A DNA stretch of 64,000 nucleotides from Campanula takesimana (lineage: Eukaryota > Streptophyta > Magnoliopsida > Asterales > Campanulaceae): positions 62,001-126,000 of the forward strand of contig JAOWBW010001599.1 in NCBI GenBank assembly GCA_026119855.1, given 5' to 3'. Numbering within the stretch: the stretch's first letter is position 1; each line of letters begins with the position of its first letter. Below, piece after piece: positions 20,400 through 30,978 of the stretch. The notes under the pieces are model-generated. The model was not told where the DNA came from and searched no databases. It saw nothing but the letters and a program-made list of their open reading frames with translations. The translations under genes were made by a program, and so were the position numbers.

Positions 20400-21700
20400 T
20401 AGGTAAGGGACATTTTTCTTGGTTGCCTAGAGGTATGACCTAAGGCTTTTTTAAGGAAAGGGAATAAAGAAGATGGTGATCTCCTAATCTTGAGATAGGA
20501 ATGCCAAAGATGTCCCGGCTTCTTGGGCTTTAGATTATGTCTTGGAGATAATTTGGGTTTCCTAGGCTTACGGGCTAGGGATTGGAGCATGAGGAGAGTA
20601 TTCTATCCTAGGCTTAGTGCTAGGGTTTGGAAAGATTGAGGTTTGGGAACTTCCTAGATGTTAAGGTTTCGAACAAGGGTTTGGAAACTGGTGTTTAAGG
20701 ACCATGACTCTCCTAGGTTTGGGACTAGGGTTTACAAATATCCTAGGCTTCGAGGCTAGGGCTTGGAGTTGTGGTAGGTTCAGAGGTTGCAAAGGCGTTG
20801 GCTTTAGACCTAAGGCTGGGAGTTGAAAGGGTTGTGACTTTCTAGGCTTGATGATAGAGTTTAAAGAGGATAATTTCTACCTAGGCTTGAGGCTAGGGCT
20901 TTAGAAAGAGTGCGAATACCTAGGCTTGAGGCTAGGGTTTGGAGTGAATGCGACTACCTAGCTCGAGGCTAGGGTTTAGAGCGAATGCGGCTTCCTAGGC
21001 TTGAGGCTAGGGTTGATTGAGTTTTGGACAGGGCATTATATCCTAGGTTTTGGACTAGGGTTTAATAAAACGGAGAATTGAGATTGTAAATTTCCTAGGT
21101 TTCGAGACTAGGGTTTCGGGAATTTGGAAATGATGTTGCATACGGGGCTTTGGAAATTCCCTAGAATTTGGGCTAGGGTTAAAGGGGATGTTGTGGTTTC
21201 CTAGGCTTAAGGCTAGGGTTTAGATATGATATGTGACTACCTAGGATCAAGGCTAGGGTTTAGGAAGGGTGTAGCTACCTAGGCTTTAGGCTAGGGTTTA
21301 AGAAGGATGTAACTTCCTAGGCTTTAGGCTAGGGTTTGAAAGGATGTAATTACCTAGGCTTGAGGCTAGGGTTCAGAGAGAATGATATGACTACCTAGGC
21401 TTGAGGCTAGGGCTTAGAGAATGCGTTTACCTAGGTTAAAGGGGATGTTGTGGTTTCCTAGGCTTAAGGCTAGGGTTTAGATAGGATATGTGACTACCTA
21501 GGATCAAGGCTAGGGTTTAGGAAGGGTGTAGCTACCTAGGCTTTAGGCTAGGGTTTAAGAAGGATTTAACTTCCTAGGCTTTAGGCTAGGGTTCAGAGAG
21601 AATGATATGACTACCTAGGCTTGAGGCTAGGGCTTAGAGAATGTGTTTACCTAGGTTTAAGGCTAGGGTTTGGAGACCGAAAGCATTTGAAGGTTTGTCT
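20400..21700. repeat. Tandem array 3 of element F: CCTAGGCTTGAGGCTAGGGTTT units
   Basis: More than 20 degenerate units of about 38-65 bp. Each has CCTAG..CTAGG arms and most contain CTAGGGTTT. A block of about 210 bp starting at 21178 is repeated almost exactly from 21435 (offset 257), showing recent segmental duplication inside the array. ORFs here are by-products of the repeat. Confidence 0.92.
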
Positions 21701-23330
21701 TGGTTTAGACCGAGCAAGTTTGGGGTCTAAGAGTGTTGCGGTTTGGGGCAAATGAGCTTGATGCCTCGTGGCCGGATAGGCTCGATAGATTAGACCTAGG
21801 CTAAAGTTCTAGGGTTTAGCTAGGGTAAGACTCAGACATGTGTTAAGGAGACCGGGTCCTAATGGAATGGTAGGCGTGAGATCTAGGAGATCGAAGGCTA
21901 GGCAGGGTAGCGTTGGGACATAAGGCTTTCAAGCGGGTAAGTCTTTTGTCCTAGAGAAATCGCGTTATAGATTAGAACCAAGCAGGCTTGAGGTCGGCCA
22001 AGGAGCAATGGATTGGGATTGGATGATCCTAGTACCTAATACGCATGTCGGGCTTGGATCCTAGAGTGTTTGAAAGTTTAGGCTAGGTGCGAACCGTAGG
22101 TGCAGGAAATGGTTTTGGATATATGACCATGTTGGCGCTTTAGGTAAAGGGATTGAGTGTCCAAGACTTTGCTTGAGTACAATAGGTACCTTAAGTTGGA
22201 TTGGGTATGCTTTGGTCTCGCGTGACCAAGCTCGTTCGGCGATTGCAAAGGTGGGTTTGGTATGGGACTAAAGGTGTTAAGCGCATGATTTTTGACTGGA
22301 CGGGTTTTGATATCTTTATGGCATATCACGGTACGCGGGAGGTCCTATGCGTTCGAGCACGTTTGAGGTTTGAACTCGTGGGGAAGAAAGGTTTGAGATC
22401 CATGGAGTTCAAGGGTGGACCTTGTAGGTGGTGAGGTTTAGACTCGGCTCAGATTAAGTAGGTTAGAGATCTAAGTGGTTGAAGGTCAGACTAGGAAGTC
22501 TTTTGAAGCTAAGGAGTGACACTAGGTTTAAGAGTGGTAGGGCCATGGTTTGGGTATGACAGTATGCGTAGATGGCATTGTTTTGGTTGGACCAAGCAGG
22601 CTTGGGAACTAAAGAGTTCTAAGGGTCGACATCTAAGGTTATACACCTAAAGGGTAGACAGTTTTGTGATCTAAAGGGTTTAGGAGTTGAGACCTAAGGT
22701 GTGAATCGGATATGCTAGAGACCTATAAGGTAGGTGTTTGGCGGCATTGCATGGACTTGGGATCTAAGGGATCGTTCAATAGGTTAGACTGGGTAGACCT
22801 AAGAGGTTGGACCTAAGAGGATAGGGGAGACATAGTCTGGACAAGGTAAGGATGAATATATATTGGTAGGTTTGGGATCTAAGAGATCAGGTAGACTCGA
22901 GACCAGTAGGTTCGGGACCTAATGGGTCATTCTAAGGATTTGGATTTGGTAGACTGGTTTAAGGCTTGAGGTTTTGGGTAAGACTGGTTTGAGGCTTTAG
23001 GAGTCCCGCTACTAACTTATGGAGGGTCGAGCTAAGGGGTTATGGTGTAACCTATGTAAGACTGACCGGGTAGGTGTGGGACCTAAGGTTTTGAATCAAG
23101 TCAGATTGGGACGTAAGGGTATCCTATTGTGTAGGAAATAGGGTGAAGGACCGAGTCGGTTCAAGAATCACAAAGATGGGTCTCAGAGTGGACCGAGGAG
23201 TTTTATACAAATTTTGTGGAGACCGAGAGTGCGGGTTTATAAACAAAGTGTCGTGGAAGAGAAAACTTTTGAAAGTGTTATGACTTTATAAAGATGCTTT
23301 ATAATTAATTACGATTCTAACCAATTCAAA
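21701..23330. other. Element F diffuse repeat region, no gene
   Basis: GACCTAAG, GGTTTGGGA and similar words recur at irregular spacing, like a decayed extension of arrays 3 and 4. No coding sequence or RNA gene was recognised. Confidence 0.5.
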
Positions 23331-23339
23331 GAGTTCGTC

Positions 23340-24690
23340 ATGTGCCGAGCTCGGCGATGAAGGATGCCCTTCCTTGTTGAAGCTCCGGTGTTCTCCGAGA
23401 AAGCGCATAGTCGATCCATTTTGTTGGGGACGCTCTAGTTTGATGAGCGGGTATCCTCCCTCCTTTGAGAGATCCTACGTCGAGCTTGATGATGAGGAGT
23501 CCTCTTCTTCTAAGTATGTGCTCGATGAAGCCCGGCATTCTTTGAGAAACCTTATGGTCGGTCCTTTATTTTTAGGGAAGCCCCAGTTGCGTAGAGCGGG
23601 GTATCCTACCTCTTTAAGACGCACCCTTTTTTTGCCTAGACCGCCCTTGCGGGTTTTCAATCCAGCGGGCATCTCTTTTGCGTCAATTTTTTTTTTTTTT
23701 TTAAAGAAATCATTCAGTCGACTCCAAATAAGAAAAGAATTGTATGAAAACTTGCAGGGGCATTTTGGGGAGAGTAAGAGAGAGAGAGATAGTACTCACA
23801 TTTTGACTCTTTGGGCAACTGAATGTATATATGTACAAAAGGGAGGAAGCCCCTGCTTGACAGAAAGTAAGTGTTTAGCTCTTTCCTAGATTGTAGAACG
23901 GAAGACTTGTCGAGACATTTGAAAATTGTTTTATTCAAGATTCTTATTTGATTGCTCGGGAATGGACCTCGTTGATTAGTTATGCATCTTATGATTATGT
24001 TTTAGACAAGTAGTCTCGAAATAATAAATGTTTTGATCAGTTGTGAGTGAAGAAGTCAGGAGTAGAAATATGGGGGAAGAGAGAAGAGAAGGAAAATTGG
24101 CTACGAGGTGGGTTGTGTATATTTTGGACCGGACCCTAAGGTTGCCTACGTTCTCCTCAATGTGAGAAGCTCAGGTCCGCGTAGTTCGGGGATGACCCGC
24201 TTGACGATGGTGTCGGGTTTCAGTGGGTATGTGTGGGAGGAAAGAAAAGAAAGAAAGTTGGCCCAAGGTAGTTTATGTTTGGCTTTGAGTGGTTGCCCGG
24301 TTGACGATGAAGTTGGGTTTTGAGTTTAGGGGTGTGAGGTTCGTTTGAGGTGAGTTGTTCTTTGTAGCTCATTACGGTGGATTACTCCTTTGTAGTTGTT
24401 GCAGTGGATTGCTCCATCGTAGTTATCATGGGTTGCTGCCGTTTATCTACTTTGTAAGGAAAGAAAGGAAAATAGAACATTTGAGGTGAAAAGAAAATGA
24501 GACTTTTACTTTTCCATGGTAATAGCCCCTTCTATTTTTCTTTTTTCTTTTTTTATTTTATCTTTTTGTGCACACCCTTTTTTTGCCTAGGCCGCCCTTT
24601 CGGGTTTTCAACCTAGCGGGCTTCTTTTTGTGCAATGCTCTAACTTTTGCCTAGGTCGCCCTTTGGGTTTCAACCTAGCGAGCCATATAT
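23340..24690. repeat. Element F dispersed hairpin repeats
   Basis: Two diverged copies of about 170 bp start near 23360 and 23530 (words GATGAAGCCCGGCATTCT, GCGGGGTATCCT). Three copies of a motif TTTTGCCTAGGCCGCCCTTT..CAACCTAGCGGGC lie at about 23628, 24589 and 24646; each can pair CCTAGG with CCTAG. The 171-codon plus-strand ORF at 23374-23889 is built from these repeats plus a T tract and is not a credible gene. Confidence 0.6.
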
Positions 24691-25386
24691 ATTTTTTTTA
24701 TATTTGTACATGAAACATTGGGCGAGACAAGCCCCTAGTTTGCTTTCGCCTCTCTCGATTGCGAGGTAGCTTCCTTATAGTTCAAGCGGCCTTTTGCTGG
24801 CGGCGGGCATCCTAGCCCTTGATTTTCACCGGTAGAGTTCCATTGGATTATCACGTGCACCAATTAATGGCATGAATGACTTCGTGCACTTATCTTACAT
24901 TTGCGATGGAATACGGACAGCCCCAGTGTAACGGCATGTAGTACTCATGAAGGGAACAAACCAACCCTTTAAATTGTGGCAGCATGGATGTCTATTTGAT
25001 GATGAGCAACCGCAATCCATTTCTTTGTCACGACCTTATAAAAAGGGGTCTAATGGTGGGATGAGAGGCGTATGAGGATAGTGTATGGGAGAAGGTGTAT
25101 ATAGAGAGTGTACATGAAGTGTGTACAAGGGGTGAGTGTATAGAGAGAGTGTATGGGGGTAGAATGTAGAGAGAAGAGAAAGTGATTCGTTCATCCCAAT
25201 TGATCGAAGCATTTGTTATTTTGAGATTAATCGTTTACTTAGTTATGTGAATGGTCTGTGGGTCCATTTACCTTTTAATGAGTCGTCATTAATGAGTAAG
25301 ATTAAGATTAATTCATCATATAAAGATATAGCAATCAAGCGAAAATGGTGAATAAGACAATTTTCATGAAATTGATATATGCAAGC
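24691..25386. other. Element F 3' untranslated region, no gene
   Basis: About 700 bp with GTGTATAGAGAGTGTA-type low-complexity words at 25070-25170. I see no coding sequence between here and the gag-like ORF, which is where pol would start in an autonomous element. Confidence 0.5.
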
Positions 25387-26259
25387 TTATGTCTCAAGTC
25401 TAGAGAGAAAAAGAAAAGAAATAAAGACCCTTTTATTGGAACTAAAAGATTTAAACTGACTAGTCCGGGGTGGACTTTTACTTAAAGAAACAAAAATCGT
25501 CCAAGGTGGACTTTTGACTAAGGACGCTCTAGAACCTACGAAGACTGAATGACCCTTTTCTTTTCTTTTATTAAAGGAGGTAGCCCCAATTTCCTCTTTT
25601 GCCCATGCCCATGTATTCCGTTGGCGGGTGATGGCTCCACTGTCAATGAGGCTTTGAATCTTTCTCCTCAATTCGACGCAATCTTCGGTGTCATGCCCAA
25701 TGTACTGGTGGTATTGGCAGTGTTTGGAGGGATCCAAGCATTGCTTCACCCTACTTGGTTCATAGTTGATCAAAGGAGACAACTTGCCGGCTTGAACTAG
25801 ACTTTTGAAGAGTTTGGTTAACGGCATACCTAAGTCGTCGAATTCGCGCTCGTCCTTCCTTTCACGAACTGTCTTTGAGGGTGATTTAGGTACCGGCACC
25901 CCTTGTTGATGAGTAGTCATAGGAGGCATCCCGACGGGGACAGTCTGTGGCGGCCCGTATATTTGAGGAGCGTACGGGTGTTGACATTGAGCAAGAGGGA
26001 GAACTTGACTGAGGTAATCATAAACGCCACGAATGTCAGACAAATGGCGCCTCTCGATATCTCTTAGGGTCTTATGCATCTCCTTCTGAAAGCGTGTTGC
26101 TTGCTCATTGAGAATGGCCTTAAAGTGGATTGCTTGTTCATCGAGGATAGCTTCGAAGTGGGATGCTTGCTTACTGAGAGCAGTACCGGTATAGAGGATT
26201 GTCTCGGGATCTTGGGTAGCAGCTTCAGTTGCAACTTCGATGTTCCTTGCAGCCGACAT
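25387..26259 (-). CDS. Element F gag-like protein, Tat/Ogre type, apparently lacking the capsid domain
   Basis: 290 codons. Residues 25-75 form a coiled-coil-like stretch with three copies of an xHFxAILxEQA unit. After a Pro-rich linker, residues about 143-215 carry wording typical of the C-terminal part of Tat/Ogre gag: FDDLGMPLTKLFKSLVQAGK, CQYHQYIGHDTEDC, RRKIQSLIDSGAI. In full-length relatives a Retrotrans_gag (capsid) domain lies between coil and FDDLG; here only about 60 residues are present, so it seems deleted. The tail has a repeated KSPPWT/KSPPRT unit. The frame is intact over its full length, unusual among the ORFs of this window. The start was chosen as the first ATG of the frame before the coil. 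Confidence 0.68.
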   Translation of the reverse strand: MSAARNIEVATEAATQDPETILYTGTALSKQASHFEAILDEQAIHFKAILNEQATRFQKEMHKTLRDIERRHLSDIRGVYDYLSQVLPLAQCQHPYAPQIYGPPQTVPVGMPPMTTHQQGVPVPKSPSKTVRERKDEREFDDLGMPLTKLFKSLVQAGKLSPLINYEPSRVKQCLDPSKHCQYHQYIGHDTEDCVELRRKIQSLIDSGAITRQRNTWAWAKEEIGATSFNKRKEKGHSVFVGSRASLVKSPPWTIFVSLSKSPPRTSQFKSFSSNKRVFISFLFLSRLET

Positions 26260-26559
26260 GATGCAGAAACTCTATGTCATGAAAGAATTAGATCGTATTT
26301 AATGATAAGGCATCGTTATAAGAATCATTTTTTGGAAAAGAGTAGGTCTCCACATTTTTGAAATGCATTTTGGTAAAAAATTGAAAGTTTGACCGGGCCG
26401 AAGTTGCCTACGTTCCCCTTATCATGAGGGAGAGGTCCCACACAATAAGAGGCTCAGGTCGCCGTAGTTCGAATCAAGTTAGACTTTTAAAAAGAGGTGA
26501 GAGATGACCATAGGGGTCAAAAAGAGGGAGATGACTCGGTCCTTGGTCAAGCATGGGTG
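26260..26559 (-). other. Element F leader next to gag
   Basis: Contains one more CCTACGTTCC..CGTAGTTCG hairpin motif (26405-26470). No gene. Confidence 0.45.
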
Positions 26560-28420
26560 AGGAAGACCTATAGGAGTTGGTTTTGATTGAGTAGGGTATG
26601 GTTTGACCTAAATTTGACCTAAGGTTTGAGACAAGAAGTGGTTCAAGCTAGGATGCGACGATAATGGTGGCTTGACCTAGATGGGTAAAGGATAGGTCGA
26701 CCTAAATGAGAAGGTTGGATTGACCTATATGGTGAATGAATCAAGATAGCGGGTTGTAGCGGTTTGCCTATGGATGATCTAAACGGGATGGACATGGTTG
26801 ACCTAGGCGGGTCTAAGGTTGACCTATTCAGGTTGGTGGATTAAGGAAGGTTGGAGATTGACCTAGATGGATCCAAGATAGGTAAGTCGATCTAAGCGGG
26901 TCACGGGGTGACCTTGGCGGGTCAAAGGTGAAGGGGTAGTTTTAACCTAAGACAGGCAGGTGACCTAAATGGGTCAAGGAGGGTGTGTACCTAAACGGGT
27001 TGACCTAGGGTTGGTCTGGACGACGGTGGGTCAAGATGACAGTTTGACCTAAGCGGGTTAGGACCAAAGGTAATTGGGGTTCACTTATGGAATCAAAGAT
27101 TGACCTAAGAGGTCGAAAACGGATAAGGTTGACCTAGGAGTCCAAGTTTGACCTAAGAGGTCAAAGGTGATTGGGTTGACCTAGGAGGTCAAAGGTTGAA
27201 CTAAGAGGTCACGGTGATAATGTTGACCGAGGGCGTCCAAGGGTAGACCTAAGAGGTCAAAGGTGGATGAGGTTGACTAAGAGGTCAAAGGCGGATGAGA
27301 ATGACCTATGGGGTCAAAGGTTGACCTAAGAGGTCAAAAGACGATAAAGTTTACCTAGGGGTTAAATGTGATAAGGTTGCCTAGGAGGTCAAGGGTTGAC
27401 CTAAGAGGTCGGAGGCGGAAAAGTTGACCTAGGCGGTCAAGGGTTGACCTAAGAGGCGAGGGGTGACCTAAGAGGTCGATGGTGATAAGGTTGACCTAGG
27501 AGGTCAAGGGTAGACCTAAGAGGTCAAAGGCGGATAAAGTGACCTAAGGGGATCAAAGGTGACTTAAACGGATAAGATTGACCTAGGGGGTCAAAGGTTG
27601 ACTTAAACAGGATAAGATTGACCTAGGGGGTCAAAGGCGGCTAAGAGTCAAAGGGTGGTAAGGTTGGCCTAGGAGTCAAAGGTTGACCTAGGGGGTCAAA
27701 GGTTGGCTTAAGAGGTCAAAGTTAGATAAGGTGACCTGGAGGTCAAAGTTGGGAAGGTTGACCTAGGTGGTCAAAGGTGACCTAGGAGGTCAAAGGTAGG
27801 TAAGGTTGACCTAGGGCGTCAAAGGTTGACCTAGGAGGTCAAAGGTTAGGTAAGGTTGACTAGGGGGTCAAAGGTTGACTTAAACGGATAAGATTGACCT
27901 AGGGGGTCAAAGGTTGACTCTTAAAACGGATAAGATTGACCTAGGGGTCAAAGGTTGGCCTAAGAGGTCAAAGGGTGGTAAGGTTGACTAGGAGGTCAAA
28001 GGTTTTTGACCTAAGGGTCAAAGGTTAGCCTAAGAGGTCAAAGGGTGGTAAGGTTGACCTAGGAGGTCAAAGGTTGAACTAGGGGGTCAAAGGTTGGCTT
28101 AAGAGGTCAAAGGTAGATAAGGTGACCTTGGGGGTCAAAGGTTGGGAAGGTTGACCTCGGTGGTCGAGGTTGACCTAGGAGGTCAAAGGTAGGTAAGGTT
28201 GACCCAGGGGTCAAAGGTTGACCTAGGAGGTCAAAGGTAGATAAGATTGTACTAAGAGGCCAAAGGATGGTGGGATTTTGACCAAAGGGGTCGAGATGAA
28301 GGGTAGGCCCAAATGGATCGCAATGATGGGTAGGTAACCTAGATAGGCCAAGATGAGGAATTTTGATAGATGGCCCAAGGGGTGAGTGATGGACCTTAGA
28401 GGTCGTCTAGATGCAATGCA
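26560..28420. repeat. Tandem array 4 of element F: TTGACCTNNNAGGTCAA units
   Basis: Dozens of units, densest at 27080-28290, of the forms TTGACCTAGGAGGTCAAAGG and TTGACCTAAGAGGTCAAAGG with variable spacers (GTTAGGTAAGG, GGATAAGA). Each complete unit is a perfect inverted repeat with seven-base arms and a three-base centre. Spacing is irregular (about 20-45 bp). It lies in the leader upstream of the gag-like ORF. Confidence 0.93.
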
Positions 28421-28579
28421 AATTTTTATTTGCGAAAAGTTTGCATTTATTTACATCCTAAATGGTTGGTCTAGGGAGTGTCCTAATCTCTATGTGTGGG
28501 TTGACACGGGTAAGTAAGGTAAAAGGTTCCCACCGCTCGCGGAACGTACACGGTGAGTGGAGTAGACGAGTACTCGAAA

Positions 28580-28679
28580 NNNNNNNNNNNNNNNNNNNNN
28601 NNNNNNNNNNNNNNNNNNNNNNNNNNNNNNNNNNNNNNNNNNNNNNNNNNNNNNNNNNNNNNNNNNNNNNNNNNNNNNN
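28580..28679. other. Assembly gap (100 N)
   Basis: Exactly 100 unknown bases, the conventional placeholder for a gap of unknown size. ORFs reported across it are meaningless. The element F sequence on its left does not resume on its right. Confidence 0.99.
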
Positions 28680-29292
28680 AATAATTCAAGAGTTAGTATT
28701 TATTTGATATACTTTCAAAGAATAATGTAATAACATATCATATAACTGTTATCACGAATATACACATTATGTGCAAATGATACAAAATCATCTTTCACAA
28801 CAATATTCATATATAAAACGTAATCTGACAAATACTCAATTTAGGCTCATGAATCATCCAATTCCGATTTCATATGAAATTTCAATGAATTATAACGTTT
28901 TGCTCAATTTTGGCATATAATTTTAAATTGTATCAGTCACGAAAATGCTGATTCCGGGACTTCTAGATGTAAAATTTGTAGGAAATCATAAATAAGATCA
29001 ACGATATCTCATAGGAGGATATGGAGGATTTGATCTCATGAGATATCGTTGATCTCATTTATGATTTCCTACAAAATTAATATGAAACAACTATTTCCTT
29101 GGAAAGAGCATGAAAAATTACTAAATTTAGACTCAAGAATCACTCGATTCCGAGTCCGAACGAATTAGTTATGAATTTTCTAAATTTAATCGGGTTCGAA
29201 TACATCTTCTACGAACACTTAATGTAACACACAGATTTCCGGATTTCTGGATAAGTACCTCAGTAATCAGATTCTAAAACTTATGAGCAATG
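28680..29292. other. AT-rich intergenic DNA with one long hairpin
   Basis: No coding sequence. The only structure I see is the inverted repeat annotated at 28975-29075. Confidence 0.5.
28975..29075. repeat. 38-bp-arm inverted repeat (hairpin)
   Basis: Left arm 28975-29012 (TTTGTAGGAAATCATAAATA... ) and right arm 29038-29075 are reverse complements with one mismatch, separated by 25 bases. A transcript would fold into a nearly perfect hairpin of microRNA-precursor or short hairpin-siRNA size. Confidence 0.92.
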
Positions 29293-29458
29293 CTAGGGGC
29301 ACAAAATAAGTTCATAAAATCTTGCTCACAACATGAGATGGCGATATTTTATTGGTTGCATCGATAATGGACCCGCCACACTCTAATTAAAAACACCAAT
29401 AACATTATTACACTTAGGATTTTGGGAGCAAGTTTTTGTGAGTTTTTTGTGCCCCTAG
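29293..29458. mobile_element. MITE-like element with CTAGGGGCACAAAA termini
   Basis: 166 bp with inverted ends CTAGGGGCACAAAA at 29293-29306 and its complement ending at 29458; similarity of the ends extends imperfectly about 37 bp (through CTTGCTC). No clear target duplication, so the superfamily is not decided. Confidence 0.72.
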
Positions 29459-30178
29459 TATTATTCAAAACTTATTCCATTTAAAAGCTCTCGAAAAATT
29501 AATCAAGATGGACTCAAAAATCATTTTTTTTTTGGAATGAAAATGACCAAGTTATATCAAATCAAATTGGACTAATATTCTTAGCAAAATAGGGACCAAA
29601 CTGGAATTTTTTAAAATGCAGGGACTAAATAGGGAGTTTGATAATTAGCTTCCCTCAACCCAGCAAGTCTTCCTCTTTGATTCACAAATTTCTTAATTAC
29701 TCAAAATTATAAGATCCATTCAAATTAAAGTGTCCATATTTAACTACTTAAACTTAATTCATATCTATTAACAACTCACACAAAATACTCATGTAATAAG
29801 CACATAATTAACACACATAAAACACACACTATCAAGAACACACTGTAGTTTGAAACTAATACTACCATTAATGGCCCTATGACAAAAGGATTCTAAAAAT
29901 ATTAATCCTTAATATACTCTCAATAATAATTCTATCACGTAGAACAAGAGAACAATATCAATACAAATACTATTGTTAACATTCAATTAAAACTCATTAC
30001 ATATAGATTAGTGAATAGTAACTATATATGTTAATCTGGACAATAGACTAATTGAATCCTATGGTTCAAATCAATCCAACAAAAACACAACCACACTTTC
30101 ATTTAATTGGCTCTCTAGTATTCACATGGATTGATTAATCAATCTAGACCGTTAATCAAACACATTTACCCAACATAA
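29459..30178. other. AT-rich sequence, no gene
   Basis: Contains the words AGGGACCAAACTGGAATTTT and GGGACTAAATAGGG common in decayed LTRs and gene flanks. Nothing firmer could be supported. Confidence 0.4.
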
Positions 30179-30969
30179 CAAAACCCTATCACCTCTTTTT
30201 CTCTCAGAGCCACCTCCTTCCTTTCTCTCTATCTCTCTTCAGCGCCTCCCTCATTTCTCCCTTCGCTTTCAATTTCACGCACTAGTCACCACCTTCTTCT
30301 TCATCAAACTCTTCAACCAGCCCTCAATTTCTTTTTCCCCCTCACTCAAGGCGACGGCGGCGTTCGATTCCCTAACGGTGATGGTTCAATTGAGTGGCCT
30401 GACAGAGGGTAGGGTTCCAACCCCTCTCTAAAGTTTTTGTCTCCCTTGATCCTCCTTGCCCTGATGATCTCAACTCCCTCAATGTTAATAGTCTCCCCTT
30501 CTCTCTCTCTCTCTCTTTAATTCATCTCTGCCAGATCTGTGTGTTTGTGTACCTAAGATTCTGTATTCGTGTTTGTGTATATATATTTACAGCATTCTTG
30601 AAGCTTTCGGTGAGCTTTATGGTGGCTGCTGTTGGTGGTTAGTGGCGGCGGCTGGTGGCGATTGGGAATTCGCAATTGCCGGAGGTTGTTAAGGAAATTA
30701 TAATCTCATTTGTTTTTGGAATTTCTTTGTACCGAAAAATTATTGTAACCGTAAATCTCATTATTTTTGTTTCCAAAGGTGATTGTAATCTCATTTCTTG
30801 TAGTAGTAGTGGTATTTTGATATTTTTGTTAATATTGATTATATTTTATTGTAATTTGTTATCATTCGTGTTTATTACATTTATTAAATTTATTATTAGT
30901 AACAATGTTCTAAGAAAATTCATTAATTATAAAACATTATCCAGTATATATCTATATATAAAAATATCA
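30179..30969 (+). other. CT-rich promoter or 5'-UTR-like stretch followed by AT-rich DNA
   Basis: 30190-30520 is pyrimidine-rich (CTCTCTCTCT at 30498-30516) and is followed by GGTGGC-rich sequence at 30615-30660, resembling the 5' end of a plant gene. No convincing ORF follows: the 113-codon ORF at 30655-30996 is AT-rich low-complexity and runs into the MULE terminus. Confidence 0.35.
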
Positions 30970-30978
30970 TTAATACCT

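Larger units (their letters stand above)
17038..28579 (-). mobile_element. Element F: non-autonomous Tat/Ogre-like element with tandem arrays
   Basis: On the minus strand: tandem array 4, gag-like ORF (25387-26259), long non-coding part with further arrays, polypurine tract, 3' LTR (17038-18089). No protease, RT, RNase H or integrase can be found in the 7 kb between gag and the 3' LTR, so the element depends on a partner. The 5' LTR would lie beyond the N gap. Ogre/Tat elements are known to carry tandem repeats in their non-coding parts. Left target duplication would be CCGTC (17033-17037), unverified. Confidence 0.72.

Noticed and set aside
20600..21820. Interstitial telomere array
   Set aside because: TAGGGTTT occurs once per 38-65-bp unit; there is no TTTAGGG tandem run.
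23374..23889. 171-codon plus-strand ORF as a gene
   Set aside because: Built from diverged internal repeats and a T homopolymer; no recognisable domain.
26560..28420. AGGTCAAAGGT words resembling nuclear-receptor direct repeats
   Set aside because: Plants lack nuclear receptors; the words are explained as halves of the TTGACCTNNNAGGTCAA unit.
28462..28707. ORFs crossing the N gap
   Set aside because: Most of the translated residues are unknown bases.
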